Origin: Seriola aureovittata
Lineage: Eukaryota > Chordata > Actinopteri > Carangiformes > Carangidae
DNA: 64,000 bases
Direction of reading: 5' to 3'
NCBI RefSeq assembly: GCF_021018895.1
Contig: NC_079374.1
Coordinates: forward strand, 717,212-781,211
A model generated the notes under the pieces. The model was not told where the DNA came from, did not search any database, and saw only the letters and a program-made list of their open reading frames with translations. Shown here piece by piece: positions 22,254 to 33,485 of this stretch. The translations under genes and the position numbers were made by a program. The first letter of the stretch is position 1; each line of letters begins with the position of its first letter.

Positions 22254-22412
22254 ATGAGTGACATCTGTTTGGCTTCAGCCTCCTCCACCGGCTCCAAGGT
22301 AACAGGCCCGTCAACAGGATGCAGTTCCCCTGGCAACGAGCCTCCAGCCTTCGTCCTCCCTCCTCGCAATGCCCGGGTCACCCTGGGGGGAGACGCCCGA
22401 CTGGAGGGGAAG
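22254..22412 (+). CDS. mylk: mylk coding exon 1 (start codon; first half of Ig1)
   Basis: Acceptor CTCTGACAGCAG, then ATG at 22254, 53 codons, donor GTGGGA. A short Ser/Gly-rich leader is followed by EPPAFVLPPRNARVTLGGDA, the A and B strands of Ig1. The start is chosen because the exon begins one base before this ATG and MLCK long forms start at the same place relative to Ig1. Confidence 0.93.
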
Positions 22413-22738
22413 GTGGGACCAAAGAATAATCATGAAAAACTTAAATTAAAGACCATTAATCCAGAATGTGTTTTAATTCTAATGTGATTAGCAGCAGCTG
22501 TTAACAACAGTGATATCACCATGGAAACAAACCTGAAGTCAAAATATAGTAAATAATGTTCCTGACATGAACTGTCAGTCCTCTCTCTCACTGCTGATGC
22601 GTTCATGATCTTTTTTAATCTTGGTGGTTTTGTGTCTTTAACTGAATGAGAAGAGTCAGAGTCAGACACTGTGATGTCACACAGGTGAACACAGGTGAAC
22701 AACAGGAAGTTAGTGACACACAGAGGAGATGTGAGACA

Positions 22739-22870
22739 CTTCTCTGAGTCCTGGTTCTCCTCTGAGTCCTGGTTCTCCTCTCGGTCCTGGTTCTCCTCTC
22801 GGTCCTGGTTCTCCTCTCGGTCCTGGTTCTCCTCTCGGTCCTGGTTCTCCTCTCGGTCCTGGTTCTCCTG
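22739..22870 (+). repeat. 18-bp minisatellite TCCTGGTTCTCCTCTCGG, 7 copies
   Basis: Seven tandem units in mylk intron 1 of the coding series. A multiple-of-three unit keeps frames open on both strands, and the antisense reading is collagen-like by chance. Confidence 0.95.
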
Positions 22871-23011
22871 TGATGAGAACAGAGTGATTTACAGATGAAA
22901 ACATGGAGGTTTCAGATCAGAGCCACATGTTACTGAGCAGGAAGTGAAGAGAGAGGGATTAACATTTCTTCAGTCTTGTGACTGACTGCATCCTGATGGG
23001 AAGCAGTCAAC

Positions 23012-23012
<1 letters not shown>

Positions 23013-23058
<46 letters not shown>
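23013..23058 (+). repeat. CA microsatellite
   Basis: About 23 CA units. Confidence 0.97.
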
Positions 23059-23328
23059 TCTTTGAAGTGTGGTCTCTGGTTTATTTCTCATCTGGTTTCA
23101 TTCTCTCAGTTTTAACCAGTTAGAAACCAAATAATAACATAATTAACATAAAAACAAGAAGCTACGCGCAGCGCCTGCCTCAGGCTCCAGGAGAACGTTG
23201 TGTGTGTACAATCCCACAGCACCTGAATGCACCGTCACAGCTCAAACAGGGAGATTGATGGATCTGCAAGGCCTCATGGGAGTCGAGCTGAAAGTCGTCA
23301 AACAGTGGAAACATGTGTTCGCCACATG

Positions 23329-23330
<2 letters not shown>

Positions 23331-23366
<36 letters not shown>
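23331..23366 (+). repeat. CA microsatellite
   Basis: About 18 CA units. Confidence 0.97.
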
Positions 23367-23367
<1 letters not shown>

Positions 23368-23728
23368 AACATGCTGCTCTTTCTGTAGTTGTGACGACTT
23401 GTTGACAGAATGTATTCTCCCACCTCTAAACCTGGTCCAGACCTGGACCCTAGAACCAGGTCTGGACCCTCTAACAGGACTCTTCCAGTCTCCATCAGAG
23501 ATGGTTCATCTTTACGTTTACAAACTGCTCTGATGTGACACACGGTGTGTTCACTGTCAGCTCAGAAATCAGACACTGTTTAAGTTTCCTGAGTAACTCA
23601 GTGACTGTGTAAGTGAAGGCAGCTCAGTCATGGTAGCATCAGGAGACAACAGGCCCCTCCCCCAGAGGAGCAGGACCCCCCCCGACTGAAAACAACCACA
23701 CAATCAAACCTGTGCACCTGTCTTTCAG

Positions 23729-23936
23729 GTGCGTGGTCATCCTGAGCCTCAGGTCACATGGTACAGAGAGGGGAAGCCTGTGATTGGTGGAGAGCGCTGT
23801 GTTGCGGAGCAAGGTGGGCGGGGCACATTCAGTCTGGCGGTGGGCGGAGTCACAGAGGACGACCTGGGGCGTTACACCTGCCAGGCCACCAATCAGGCAG
23901 GTAGCCGGCAGGTTACCGTGGAGATCCTTCTGCAAG
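23729..23936 (+). CDS. mylk: mylk coding exon 2 (second half of Ig1)
   Basis: Acceptor CACCTGTCTTTCAG, 208 nt, phase 0 to 1. Encodes VRGHPEPQVTWYREGKPV with the core Trp, and DDLGRYTCQATNQAGSRQVT with the F-strand Tyr-x-Cys. The donor GTGATA is immediately followed by, and shares bases with, the GATACT minisatellite. With no in-frame stop, the frame stays open to 26182. Confidence 0.94.
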
Positions 23937-23938
23937 GT

Positions 23939-26136
23939 GATACTACTCCTGATACTACTACTGATACTACTCCTGATACTACTACTGATACTCTTGATAC
24001 TACTACTGATACTACTCCTGATACTACTCCTGATACTACTACTGATACTACTACTGATACTACTACTGATACTCTTGATACTACTACTGATACTACTACT
24101 GATACTAATCCTGATACTAATCCTGATACTACTACTGATACTCCTGATACTACTACTGATACTACTGATACTACTACTGATACTACTGATACTACTACTG
24201 ATACTACTACTGATACTAATCCTGATACTACTACTGATACTAATCCTGATACTACTACTGATACTCTTGATACTACTACTGATACTACTCCTGATACTAC
24301 TCCTGATACTACTACTGATACTACTACTGATACTACTACTGATACTCTTGATACTACTACTGATACTACTACTGATACTAATCCTGATACTACTACTGAT
24401 ACTCCTGATACTACTGATACTACTACTGATACTACTGATACTACTACTGATACTACTGATACTACTCCTGATACTACTACTGATACTACTACTGATACTA
24501 CTGATACTACTACTGATACTACTACTGATACTACTGATACTACTACTGATACTACTACTGATACTACTACTGATACTACTGATACTACTACTGATACTAC
24601 TACTGATACTACTACTGATACTACTGATACTACTCCTGATACTACTACTGATACTACTACTGATACTACTACTGATACTACTGATACTCTTGATACTACT
24701 ACTGATACTACTACTGATACTAATCCTGATACTACTACTGATACTCCTGATACTACTGATACTACTACTGATACTACTGATACTACTACTGATACTCCTG
24801 ATACTACTACTGATACTACTACTGATACTAATCCTGATACTACTACTGATACTAATCCTGATACTACTACTGATACTCTTGATACTACTACTGATACTAC
24901 TCCTGATACTACTCCTGATACTACTACTGATACTACTACTGATACTACTACTGATACTCTTGATACTACTACTGATACTACTACTGATACTAATCCTGAT
25001 ACTAATCCTGATACTACTACTGATACTCCTGATACTACTACTGATACTACTGATACTACTACTGATACTACTGATACTACTACTGATACTACTACTGATA
25101 CTAATCCTGATACTACTACTGATACTAATCCTGATACTACTACTGATACTCTTGATACTACTACTGATACTACTCCTGATACTACTCCTGATACTACTAC
25201 TGATACTACTACTGATACTACTACTGATACTACTCCTGATACTACTACTACTGATACTACTACTGATACTAATCCTGATACTACTACTGATACTCCTGAT
25301 ACTACTGATACTACTACTGATACTACTGATACTACTACTGATACTACTGATACTACTCCTGATACTACTACTGATACTACTACTGATACTACTGATACTA
25401 CTACTGATACTACTACTGATACTACTGATACTACTACTGATACTACTACTGATACTACTACTGATACTACTGATACTACTACTACTGATACTACTACTGA
25501 TACTACTACTGATACTACTGATACTCTTGATACTACTACTGATACTACTACTGATACTAATCCTGATACTACTACTGATACTCCTGATACTACTGATACT
25601 ACTACTGATACTACTGATACTACTACTGATACTACTGATACTACTACTGATACTACTACTGATACTAATCCTGATACTACTACTGATACTAATCCTGATA
25701 CTACTACTGATACTCTTGATACTACTACTGATACTACTCCTGATACTACTCCTGATACTACTACTGATACTACTACTGATACTACTACTGATACTACTCC
25801 TGATACTACTCCTGATACTACTACTGATACTACTCCTGATACTACTACTGATACTACTACTGATACTACTGATACTACTACTGATACTACTACTGATACT
25901 ACTACTGATACTACTGATACTACTCCTGATACTACTACTGATACTACTGATACTACTACTGATACTACTGATACTACTACTGATACTACTCCTGATACTA
26001 CTACTGATACTACTGATACTACTCCTGATACTACTACTGATACTACTGATACTACTACTGATACTACTGATACTACTACTGATACTAATCCTGATACTAC
26101 TACTGATACTAATCCTGATACTACTGATACTACTCC
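23939..26136 (+). repeat. 2.2-kb GATACTACT/GATACTCCT minisatellite
   Basis: Units of 6, 9 and 12 bases built from GATACT plus ACT, CCT, CTT or AATCCT. There are higher-order blocks: the series CTTGATACTACTACTGATAC with two CCT units then three ACT units recurs several times. All unit lengths are multiples of three and contain no stop in several frames, so long open frames arise on both strands without being genes. Confidence 0.97.
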
Positions 26137-26669
26137 TTCATCTTTAACTTTTCCTTTTTCCATCCTTTCATTTGTTCATTGACCTTCATCTCAAAAAGCC
26201 TCGGTTCAGTCCAACTGAAGATGTGAACAACTTTCTCACTAAAGTCCGTACGGAGTTAATTAATCACGAGTCGTTTGTTCAATCTGTAAAGAACAAAACT
26301 CTTCTTCACGGACTGATGCAGCAGGAGAAGACGGACAGACGAGTCTCACCGCGGTGACACATGATTTAACTCTGACGTTATTTTCTTCTGCTTCTTTCTG
26401 GTGCTTTGGAAGAAAAAGGACTGAAATCACGATGGATTGAACGTAGTCAGCTGACCTGGATCAGGTCTGCTTCCTGTCCCCGGAGTCCAGACTAAAGCTG
26501 GAGGAGCAGCAAACTGTTCCCTCCGTGTTTCATTAAAGTTGTTCAGATCAGAATCAGTCTTCTTTTTTTCCTGACGTGTCTCATGTTGAAACGCTCTGAT
26601 GACGCTGCAGCTGAAATCTGGTTTGGACTGAAACTTTCTGCTGCTTCTCTCATGTTTTTCCACCTGCAG

Positions 26670-26715
26670 AGAATTCTGGGAAGAAATACGTCCTCCCGTC
26701 CTCCATGAAGACAGG
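26670..26715 (+). CDS. mylk: mylk coding exon 3 (Ig1-Ig2 linker)
   Basis: Acceptor TTTTCCACCTGCAG, donor GTGAGC, 46 nt, phase 1 to 2. Encodes ENSGKKYVLPSSMKT. It is kept because its phases join exons 2 and 4 exactly, and a short linker exon occupies this place in MYLK. Confidence 0.82.
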
Positions 26716-26765
26716 GTGAGCTCCTCTGTCAGCTGTTTCTGTGTGTTAAATACAAATCCAGACAG

Positions 26766-26784
26766 CCCCCCCCCCCCCCCCCCC
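26766..26784 (+). repeat. Poly-C run (19 nt)
   Basis: Uninterrupted C homopolymer in intron; a second, 15-nt run lies at 26924-26938. Confidence 0.9.
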
Positions 26785-27020
26785 GATCACATTAGCAGAT
26801 CTTCACTGTTGTTATTTTCATCATAAAACTGTGACACGTGTCAGAACACGAGGAGAGGAATCAGCTGTTTAAAGGGCTGTTCCTGTGCTTTCACTCACTC
26901 GTCCTGTCAGTTGACCTGCAGAGCCCCCCCCCCCCCCCGCTCCTCAGACTGAAACAGGTCTGTGCTGGTTCATTAAACTCAGTTCACAGTTTTAATCATG
27001 TTCACATGGTGCAGTGATCT

Positions 27021-27078
<58 letters not shown>
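27021..27078 (+). repeat. 58-nt poly-G run
   Basis: Uninterrupted G homopolymer ending 48 bases before the exon 4 acceptor. Strong quadruplex potential. The exact length is unreliable in most sequencing methods. Confidence 0.85.
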
Positions 27079-27079
<1 letters not shown>

Positions 27080-27126
27080 GTAAACCACATCTAACCCTCA
27101 GTGAACTCTTCCTGCCATGGTCGCAG

Positions 27127-27292
27127 GTGTCGCTCCGCGGTCCCGGCGGTGGAGAACAGGCCCAGTATTTGGGGCGAGAGTCCGCCGAAGTTCATCACCA
27201 AACCGAGCCGAGTGTTCATCAAGCTGGGACAGAGCGGGAAGTTCTCCGCCAAGACAACAGGACGTCCCCAGCCCCGGGTCACATGGTACAAG
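27127..27292 (+). CDS. mylk: mylk coding exon 4 (first half of Ig2)
   Basis: Acceptor TGCCATGGTCGCAG, donor GTGGGA, 166 nt, phase 2 to 0. Encodes ENRPSIWGESPPKFITKPSR and GRPQPRVTWYK. The B-strand cysteine expected in Ig2 is Ala here (GKFSAKTTG). The acceptor has almost no pyrimidine tract. Confidence 0.94.
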
Positions 27293-27588
27293 GTGGGAGG
27301 AGGTTAACCCAGAGCTCTACACTGCTGGTTCTCCAGATTTACAGTGTCTGACAGAGAACCTGACCCTGGTTCCTGAACTGGATCAGATCCTGATCTCTGC
27401 AGTCCTCTGACATGGACCTGAACTCTTCAAGTCAAAACAAGTTTGATAAAAAACCTTTATTCTGAAGTTTCTGTGAAAGATTTTTATTTTCATTCTTTAT
27501 TTCAGTCCAGAATCTGAGTCTTAGTCCAGGTCCTGATGCAGATCCAGTAGGTCCAGACAACGGACCCCCAGTTTCATAATCTGAATCT

Positions 27589-27621
<33 letters not shown>

Positions 27622-27736
27622 GTCAACAACAACAACAACAACAACATACAGTGTTTATATAGAAATCCAATAATAACAAGTATTTATATTTAACAAAAAC
27701 AGGAGTGTTTTGTTTGTTGTTTATTGTCTGTCTCAG

Positions 27737-27902
27737 GGGGAGGTGGAGCTTCAGTCCAGTGGGCGGGTCAGTATGTACGAGCGCTCTGGCCTCCACTTCC
27801 TGGAGATAAAGGAAGTCCATGTGGACGACGCAGGAAGTTACATGTGTTCGATCAGCAACAGCACCGGAACAGCGACCGCCACCGCCGAGCTCCACGTCCA
27901 AG
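27737..27902 (+). CDS. mylk: mylk coding exon 5 (second half of Ig2)
   Basis: Acceptor TTGTCTGTCTCAG, donor GTGAGA, 166 nt, phase 0 to 1. Encodes SMYERSGLHFLEIKEVHVDD and AGSYMCSISNSTGTATATAE. Confidence 0.94.
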
Positions 27903-27999
27903 GTGAGATGACCAATCAGAGCGCAGGGTTTGATGTCATCACCTTGTCTGTAAAGGTGGAACATGTTCATGAAGTTCTCCTGATGTTTCTCCTCCTCAG

Positions 28000-28021
28000 G
28001 TGTTCCTGAGGACTCCTCCAG
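28000..28021 (+). CDS. mylk: mylk coding exon 6 (22-nt microexon)
   Basis: Acceptor CTCCTCCTCAG, donor GTGAGT, 22 nt, phase 1 to 2, encoding GVPEDSSR across its split codons. It bridges the phases of exons 5 and 7. Confidence 0.78.
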
Positions 28022-29069
28022 GTGAGTCAGTGTTGTAGCTGTGGCTCAGTCTCCACAGCAGTTTCAATGTGCAACAGTCGTGATGGGAACAGCTGAACTG
28101 GACCTTCACCCAAGATCCAGATCCGGATCCAGAGAGAGCAACTCTGAACCACATGGCTGGATAACAGATTATTCAAACAACTCTTCACCTGCAGCCTGAT
28201 GGGAATTAGATTTAGATTCATAGTTTCTCGCTCCGTCAGCTCCACCTCTGACAGGTTGGATGGGGTTCAGTGAACCTTCATGTAGACAGATATTAAACAG
28301 TGTGTGGCATGTGGAGCTTGTACGGATCATCTCAGTGGATGATTTCCAGGTTTCCTGTCAGACCGTCCTCCCAGTTTGATTGAAGGTGGTTGAGGAGGGC
28401 GGGGCTCTGACAGGGGAACATCATGAATCTGAGACAGGAAGCTGTGCTCAGTGATGTCTGGGTGAATTCAGTGAAGGTACCTGGGGTACTGGCTGTATAG
28501 ACTTAGTCCAACATGTGCAGAGACTTTGAAGGAAGCTTCCTGCAGCCTTCACATAATAGGTAGCAGACACAAACTAACTTTACAGGCCTGTTAAAGCTGT
28601 TTTCCATGTTTGGCCCCTCTGGAGCCCAGCAGGACCAAATAACAACTGGAAGGCCACAGCGTGAAGGAAGAGCTCCTTTACTGTACTTTTATTCCATATA
28701 AATGTCCCTATAAACTCCTTAACAATGCTCTGGATGTAAAGATGGCTGTTAAAGAACAGACATGTGGATGTAACTTCAGCTCTGTCAGGTTTAATGTTAA
28801 GTTTAAACAGGCGTCCATGAATAAAGGAGAGACCTCACGCTGTGTCATTAATGTGCTTTATCAGATTGTGGAAGTTTCTAAGAGGAAGCTGGAGGTCAGA
28901 GCTGCATTTACTGTCACTGTGATTTAAGTCACCGCTGCAGAGACAACAGACATGTCACAAAACATAACAACAACACATTCTGAAACAGGAAGTAACCACA
29001 CCACTAAACACCAGCACTGAGGGTCAAAGAGCACCCCACAGGTCCTGACACTGACACCTCCTCCTGCAG
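28022..29069. other. mylk intron 6
   Basis: About 1.05 kb without recognisable genes or repeats. The 88-codon plus ORF at 28661-28927 shows no family features. Confidence 0.5.
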
Positions 29070-29238
29070 GACTGTCCACCCAGCTGAGACCACACACACC
29101 AGGACAGAGGACAGAGCTGCTCCCAGTGCTCCCAGTGCTCCCAACTCCCAGGCAGAGCAGCCCAGACTCAGGGACAAGCAGCAGAGCCCCCTCACTCAGG
29201 CTGGACAGACTCAGACAACTACAGTTGCTCCAGTCACA
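29070..29238 (+). CDS. mylk: mylk coding exon 7 (Ig2-Ig3 linker)
   Basis: Acceptor ACCTCCTCCTGCAG, donor GTAAGT, 169 nt, phase 2 to 0. Encodes a low-complexity Thr/Ser/Pro/Gln linker containing a tandem APSAPSAPN. In MYLK this is the poorly conserved linker between Ig2 and Ig3. Confidence 0.8.
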
Positions 29239-29241
29239 GTA

Positions 29242-29319
29242 AGTATTATTATTATTATTATTATTATTACTATTATAATCATCATTGATATAATTATCAC
29301 TAACATAATAATAATAATA

Positions 29320-29350
<31 letters not shown>

Positions 29351-29351
29351 G
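29242..29351 (+). repeat. ATT/AAT trinucleotide-rich tract
   Basis: ATT units, an interruption, then AAT and ATT units right after the exon 7 donor. Confidence 0.9.
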
Positions 29352-29959
29352 GACAGCAGCCTCTTATGGAGGCAGAGCAAGTAAACAGCTAATGAAGCTG
29401 ATTTATCCTCTGTGAGATCTGCTGTAAGTTACAGACAGAATATTGTTACAGGAGTAGAGCAGATGCTTTCAGGAATAGATCGGTACGTAGGTGTGTGCGA
29501 CCGGAGCAGAGTTAGCTAGCTAGTTAGCAGTGTAGATGTGAGTACAGTGAGCTGTTTGTCAGTAAATAAATGCTGCGACTCCTCCAGACCGAAGTTCCCG
29601 CCTCTCCGCTGAGCTGCAGCTACAGACGATGAGCCAGTGGAGTGAGTCATTGTCAGTTGACCGTAAATATGTTGAAGATTAGCACAGAAGTGATTTTTAC
29701 ATACTCGGCTCTGCTTGCCTGGAGTTAGCACACAGCAGAATGAAGTTAAAAGACTCAAGTAAAATGAAACTGACAGAATTTTAAGTAAAGTAAGTAAAGT
29801 AGATGAGTTACTTTCCTCCACAGGTAACTGTTAACCCGCACACACTCTCTGCTAGCTGCTACGAACCCCAGGCTAACAGCGACAATCAGTGTCATGTGAT
29901 GGTTAGGTTAGCTAGTTGACTGGATACGTTATTAACCACCGGTTCTGTTCTGTGTGCAG

Positions 29960-30030
29960 GTCCAGTCAATCCTCAGACCTGGTCAGACCGGTTCAGTCCA
30001 GTGGCCAGCAGCTGTTTCAGGCAGCAACAG
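29960..30030 (+). CDS. mylk: mylk coding exon 8 (linker)
   Basis: Acceptor TCTGTGTGCAG, donor GTACAG, 71 nt, phase 0 to 2. Encodes VQSILRPGQTGSVQWPAAVS then GSN. Accepted on phase agreement with both neighbours. Confidence 0.72.
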
Positions 30031-30676
30031 GTACAGAATCAGCTACCGTCACCTACTGTCACTTAGCTAGCTAATATCCATAGCTAACGAACGTATTTAG
30101 CACTGACGATTAGCGGTTTAACGGTCGAACGTTTAACCGTTAAAATAATTTGTTCATGATGATTAAGCTAAAACTAGTTAGCTTGCTAACTGGCAATGGT
30201 AGCTCCTTCTTGGCTGATGATGTTAGCTCACTAAGAAATGTTACCTTATTATTATCCATTTTCTTGATAAGCAACAACAGTCAAGTTGTCCCTAACCTAA
30301 TTAAACATAATCTGATGTTATTAGTGTAATATAATGTCATGTATTGGCTGAAAGAAAAGTTATTGTTCTTTAATGAAGAGCTGCAGCTAACATTTATTTT
30401 CATTATTGATTAATCTGGTTATTGTTTTCTCAATAAATTAACAGTAAAAAAAAACCCACCACTATCTTAAACACAAGGTGACGTCTTCAGATCATGTGTA
30501 ATAGTTTTGCCTCAAATGATTAATTGATTTTAAGAATAGCTGCTGATTAATTTTCTTTTAATCAACAGTTTGATTTATCAACTATGTTGCAGCCCTGCTT
30601 CAGTTTATGTCTCAGTTCTGCTTTGCTGTGATTTGAGAGTGTAAAGTGTGAACATCAGTTACTGTCTGTGTTTCAG

Positions 30677-30777
30677 GGCTGTGAGGAGGTCGGTGTCGGG
30701 GTGCAACCTGCGATTCGAGGCCATTCCTCTGGACCAGGAGGCCACAGAGGGAGGACAGGTGGCGTTCACCTGCCAAG
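30677..30777 (+). CDS. mylk: mylk coding exon 9 (start of Ig3)
   Basis: Acceptor GTCTGTGTTTCAG, donor GTAATT, 101 nt, phase 2 to 1. Encodes NLRFEAIPLDQEATEGGQVA and FTCQ with the B-strand Cys of Ig3. Confidence 0.9.
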
Positions 30778-31361
30778 GTAATTCAGAACTTTGACTCAAA
30801 CTTAAGACCTTAAAAGTAAAATAATATGTACCAGACCGTAAGGTCATGTTGCTTTGTTTGTGCACAGTGACGGTTTCCAGTCGTTTGTATGGAGGTGTGA
30901 TACAGAAACAAATGTTCAGGTGTTTAATAAACTCAGACAGCAAATAAAATAAAAACTAATAAAATGAAAGAAAATCCAAATGTTTTCCAATCCCTTGTTC
31001 AATCACATGAAGTTTTTATCATTTGGTCACTAAAGCTCTAAATAACTGACTCAACTAGAGTTTGATAAGTTTATCAGATTTGAATCCTCTTTAATGACGC
31101 TTATCTGTTGTTTGTTAGTAAAAGATCAGCTGTTGGAGCAAGTTGATGAAGCTAGCTTAATTAATGTTCACAACTTGCAGCTAAATCATTAAAGACAATC
31201 GTACAACAGCAGTGGAAACACGTGAGAGTAATGAATCCAGATGTATGACAGTCTCACCTGTCATCACATCTGTCTCACATCCTCAGGTGTTATGACTACT
31301 GTCAGCCTCTAGAAGTCGTCTCTACTCTTCACTCTCACCCCCTCCTCTCATCTGCTCTCAG

Positions 31362-31571
31362 TTTCATCTGTTGCCGTTGCCATGGTGAGCTGGCTGAAGG
31401 ACGGGAGGCCAGTGAGGACGGGACCAGGTCTGCAGCAGAGACAGGACGGGACTCGTCTCACCCTCACCATTGAGAGAGTGAGACAGGTGGACCAGGGAAC
31501 CTACAGGTGTCAGCTGACCACAGCTGAGGGACTGACTGTTGACTCTGCAACGTGGACGCTCAGTGTCCACA
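31362..31571 (+). CDS. mylk: mylk coding exon 10 (rest of Ig3)
   Basis: Acceptor CATCTGCTCTCAG, donor GTAAGA, 210 nt, phase 1 to 1. Encodes AMVSWLKDGRPVRTGPGLQQ, IERVRQVDQGTYRCQLTTAE and ATWTLSVH. Core Trp and both Cys of Ig3 are present. Confidence 0.92.
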
Positions 31572-32374
31572 GTAAGACCTGTCTGTCTGTCTCTAACTGT
31601 CAGTCTGTCTCTCTTCCTGTGTTTCTGTCTCTCTGCCTGTCTGTGTGTCTCTAACTGTCTGTCTCTCTGCCTGTCCTTCTGTCTCTAACTGTCTGTCTGT
31701 CTCTCTGCCTGTCAGTCTGTCTCTCTGCCTGTCTCTAACTGTCTACCTGTCTGTCTGTTTCTAACTGTCTGTCTCTCTGCCTGTCTGTTTGTCTCTAACT
31801 GTCTGTCTCTCTGCCTGTCTGTCTATCTCTAACTGTCTGTCTGTCTGTCTCTAACTGTCAGTCTGTCTCTCTTCCTGTGTTTCTGTCTCTCTGCCTGTCT
31901 GTCTGTCTCTAACTGTCTGTCTCTCTGCCTGTCTGTCTCTAACTGTCTCTCTGCCTGTCTCTAACTGTCTACCTGTCCGTCTGTCTCTGTCTGTCTCTCT
32001 GCCTGTCTGTTTGTCTCTCTGCCTGTCTGTTTGTCTCTAACTGTCTGTCTCTCTGCCTGTCTGTCTGTCTCTAACTGTCTGTCTGTCTGTCTCTCTGCCT
32101 GTCTGTCTGTCTCTAACTGTGTCTCTCTGCCTGTCTGTCTCTCTGCCTGTCTGTCTCTAACTGTCTGTCTGTTTGTCTGTCTGTCTCTCTGCCTGTCTGT
32201 CTCTAACCGTCAATCGGTCTGTCTGTCTCTAACTGTCTGTCTGTCTCTCTGCCTGTCTGTTTGTCTCTAACTGTCTTTCTCTCTGCCTGTCTATCTCTAA
32301 CTGTCTGTCTCTAACCGTCTGTCGGTCTGTCTGTCTCTAACTGTCTGTCTGTCTCTCTACCTGTCTGTCTCTAA

Positions 32375-32405
<31 letters not shown>

Positions 32406-33052
32406 CCTCCCTGTGTTTCTGTCTCTAACTGTCTGTCTGTCTCTCTGCCTGTCCTTCTGTCTCTAACTGTCTGTCTGTGTCTCTTCCTGTCTTTCTGTCT
32501 GTCTGCCTGTCTTTCTGTCTCTAACTGCCTTTCTGTCTCTAACTGTCTACCTGTCTTTCTGTCTCTAACTGTCTGTCTGTCTGCCTGTCTGTTTGTCTCT
32601 AACTGTCTGTCTGTCTCTAACTGTCTACCTGTCTTTCTGTCTCTAACTGTCTGTCTGTCTGTCTGTCTGCCTGTCTGTTTGTCTCTAACTGTCTGTCTGT
32701 CTGTCTGTCTGCCTGTCTGTTTGTCTCTAACTGTCTGTGTCTCTAACTGTCTACCTGTCTTTCTGTCTCTAACTGTCTGTCTGTCTGCCTGTCTGTTTGT
32801 CTCTAACTGTCTGTCTGTCTCTAACTGTCTACCTGTCTTTCTGTCTCTAACTGTCTGTCTGTCTGTCTGCCTGTCTGTTTGTCTCTGTCTGTCTGTCTCT
32901 AATTGTCTGTCTCTCTGTCTCTCTTCCTGTCTTTCTGTCTCTAACTATCTACCCGTCTGTCTGTCTCTAACTGTCTGTCTGTCTGTTAGTCTCTAACTGT
33001 CTTTCTGTCTCTAACTGTCTACCTGTCTTTCTGTCTCTGTCTGTCCCCCCAG
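31572..33052 (+). repeat. Whole-intron CTGT/CTCT pyrimidine minisatellite (mylk intron 10)
   Basis: From a few bases after the donor to the acceptor, the sense strand is almost only C/T with interspersed G, built of CTGTCTGTCTCTAACTGTCT and CTCTCTGCCTGTCTGT units. It merges into the acceptor pyrimidine tract (CTGTCCCCCCAG). Confidence 0.97.
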
Positions 33053-33178
33053 GTGTGTCTCGTCCTCCAGTCTTCCTCAATGAGCTGCAGGACTGCTCTG
33101 TCTCAGAGGGTCAGGTCTTCAGCCTGCAGGTCTCTGTGGAGGGAAAACCTGCTCCATCAGTCTGCTGGCTGCTCAATG
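33053..33178 (+). CDS. mylk: mylk coding exon 11 (first half of Ig4)
   Basis: Acceptor GTCTGTCCCCCCAG, donor GTCAGT, 126 nt, phase 1 to 1. Encodes RPPVFLNELQDCSVSEGQVF and PAPSVCWLLN. The usual B-strand Cys is Val (FSLQVSVEG). Confidence 0.93.
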
Positions 33179-33197
33179 GTCAGTATGACACCTGCAG

Positions 33198-33199
<2 letters not shown>

Positions 33200-33249
<50 letters not shown>
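33200..33249 (+). repeat. CA microsatellite
   Basis: About 25 CA units, about 20 bases inside intron 11. Confidence 0.97.
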
Positions 33250-33251
<2 letters not shown>

Positions 33252-33485
33252 GAGTGTGGTTCAGGTGTGGAGACCTTGAGGAAACAGGTTCAGGCAGTGA
33301 CAGGTGTAGCTGTAGGATAGGGGGAGTTCTGTCACAGCAGTGTGTTGTACTGAAGTGTCCAGCAGAGGGCAGCACACACGCTGATTACACACAGGTGAAC
33401 ACACATGAAGAAACTGAGGAGACGGAACATGAAACATCAACACACAGGTTTTATTTCAGCCTCAGACTTCTTCATCCTCCAGCAG

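Noticed and set aside
22710..22904. Antisense collagen-like Gly-x-y peptide (GPRGEP repeats)
   Set aside because: Chance reading of the 18-bp minisatellite; no splice sites, signal peptide or collagen context.
23729..26182. Open frame of 817 codons with Thr/Asp repeats as an independent gene
   Set aside because: It is exon 2 of mylk followed by a minisatellite whose unit lengths are multiples of three. Equally long ORFs exist in another plus frame and on the minus strand.
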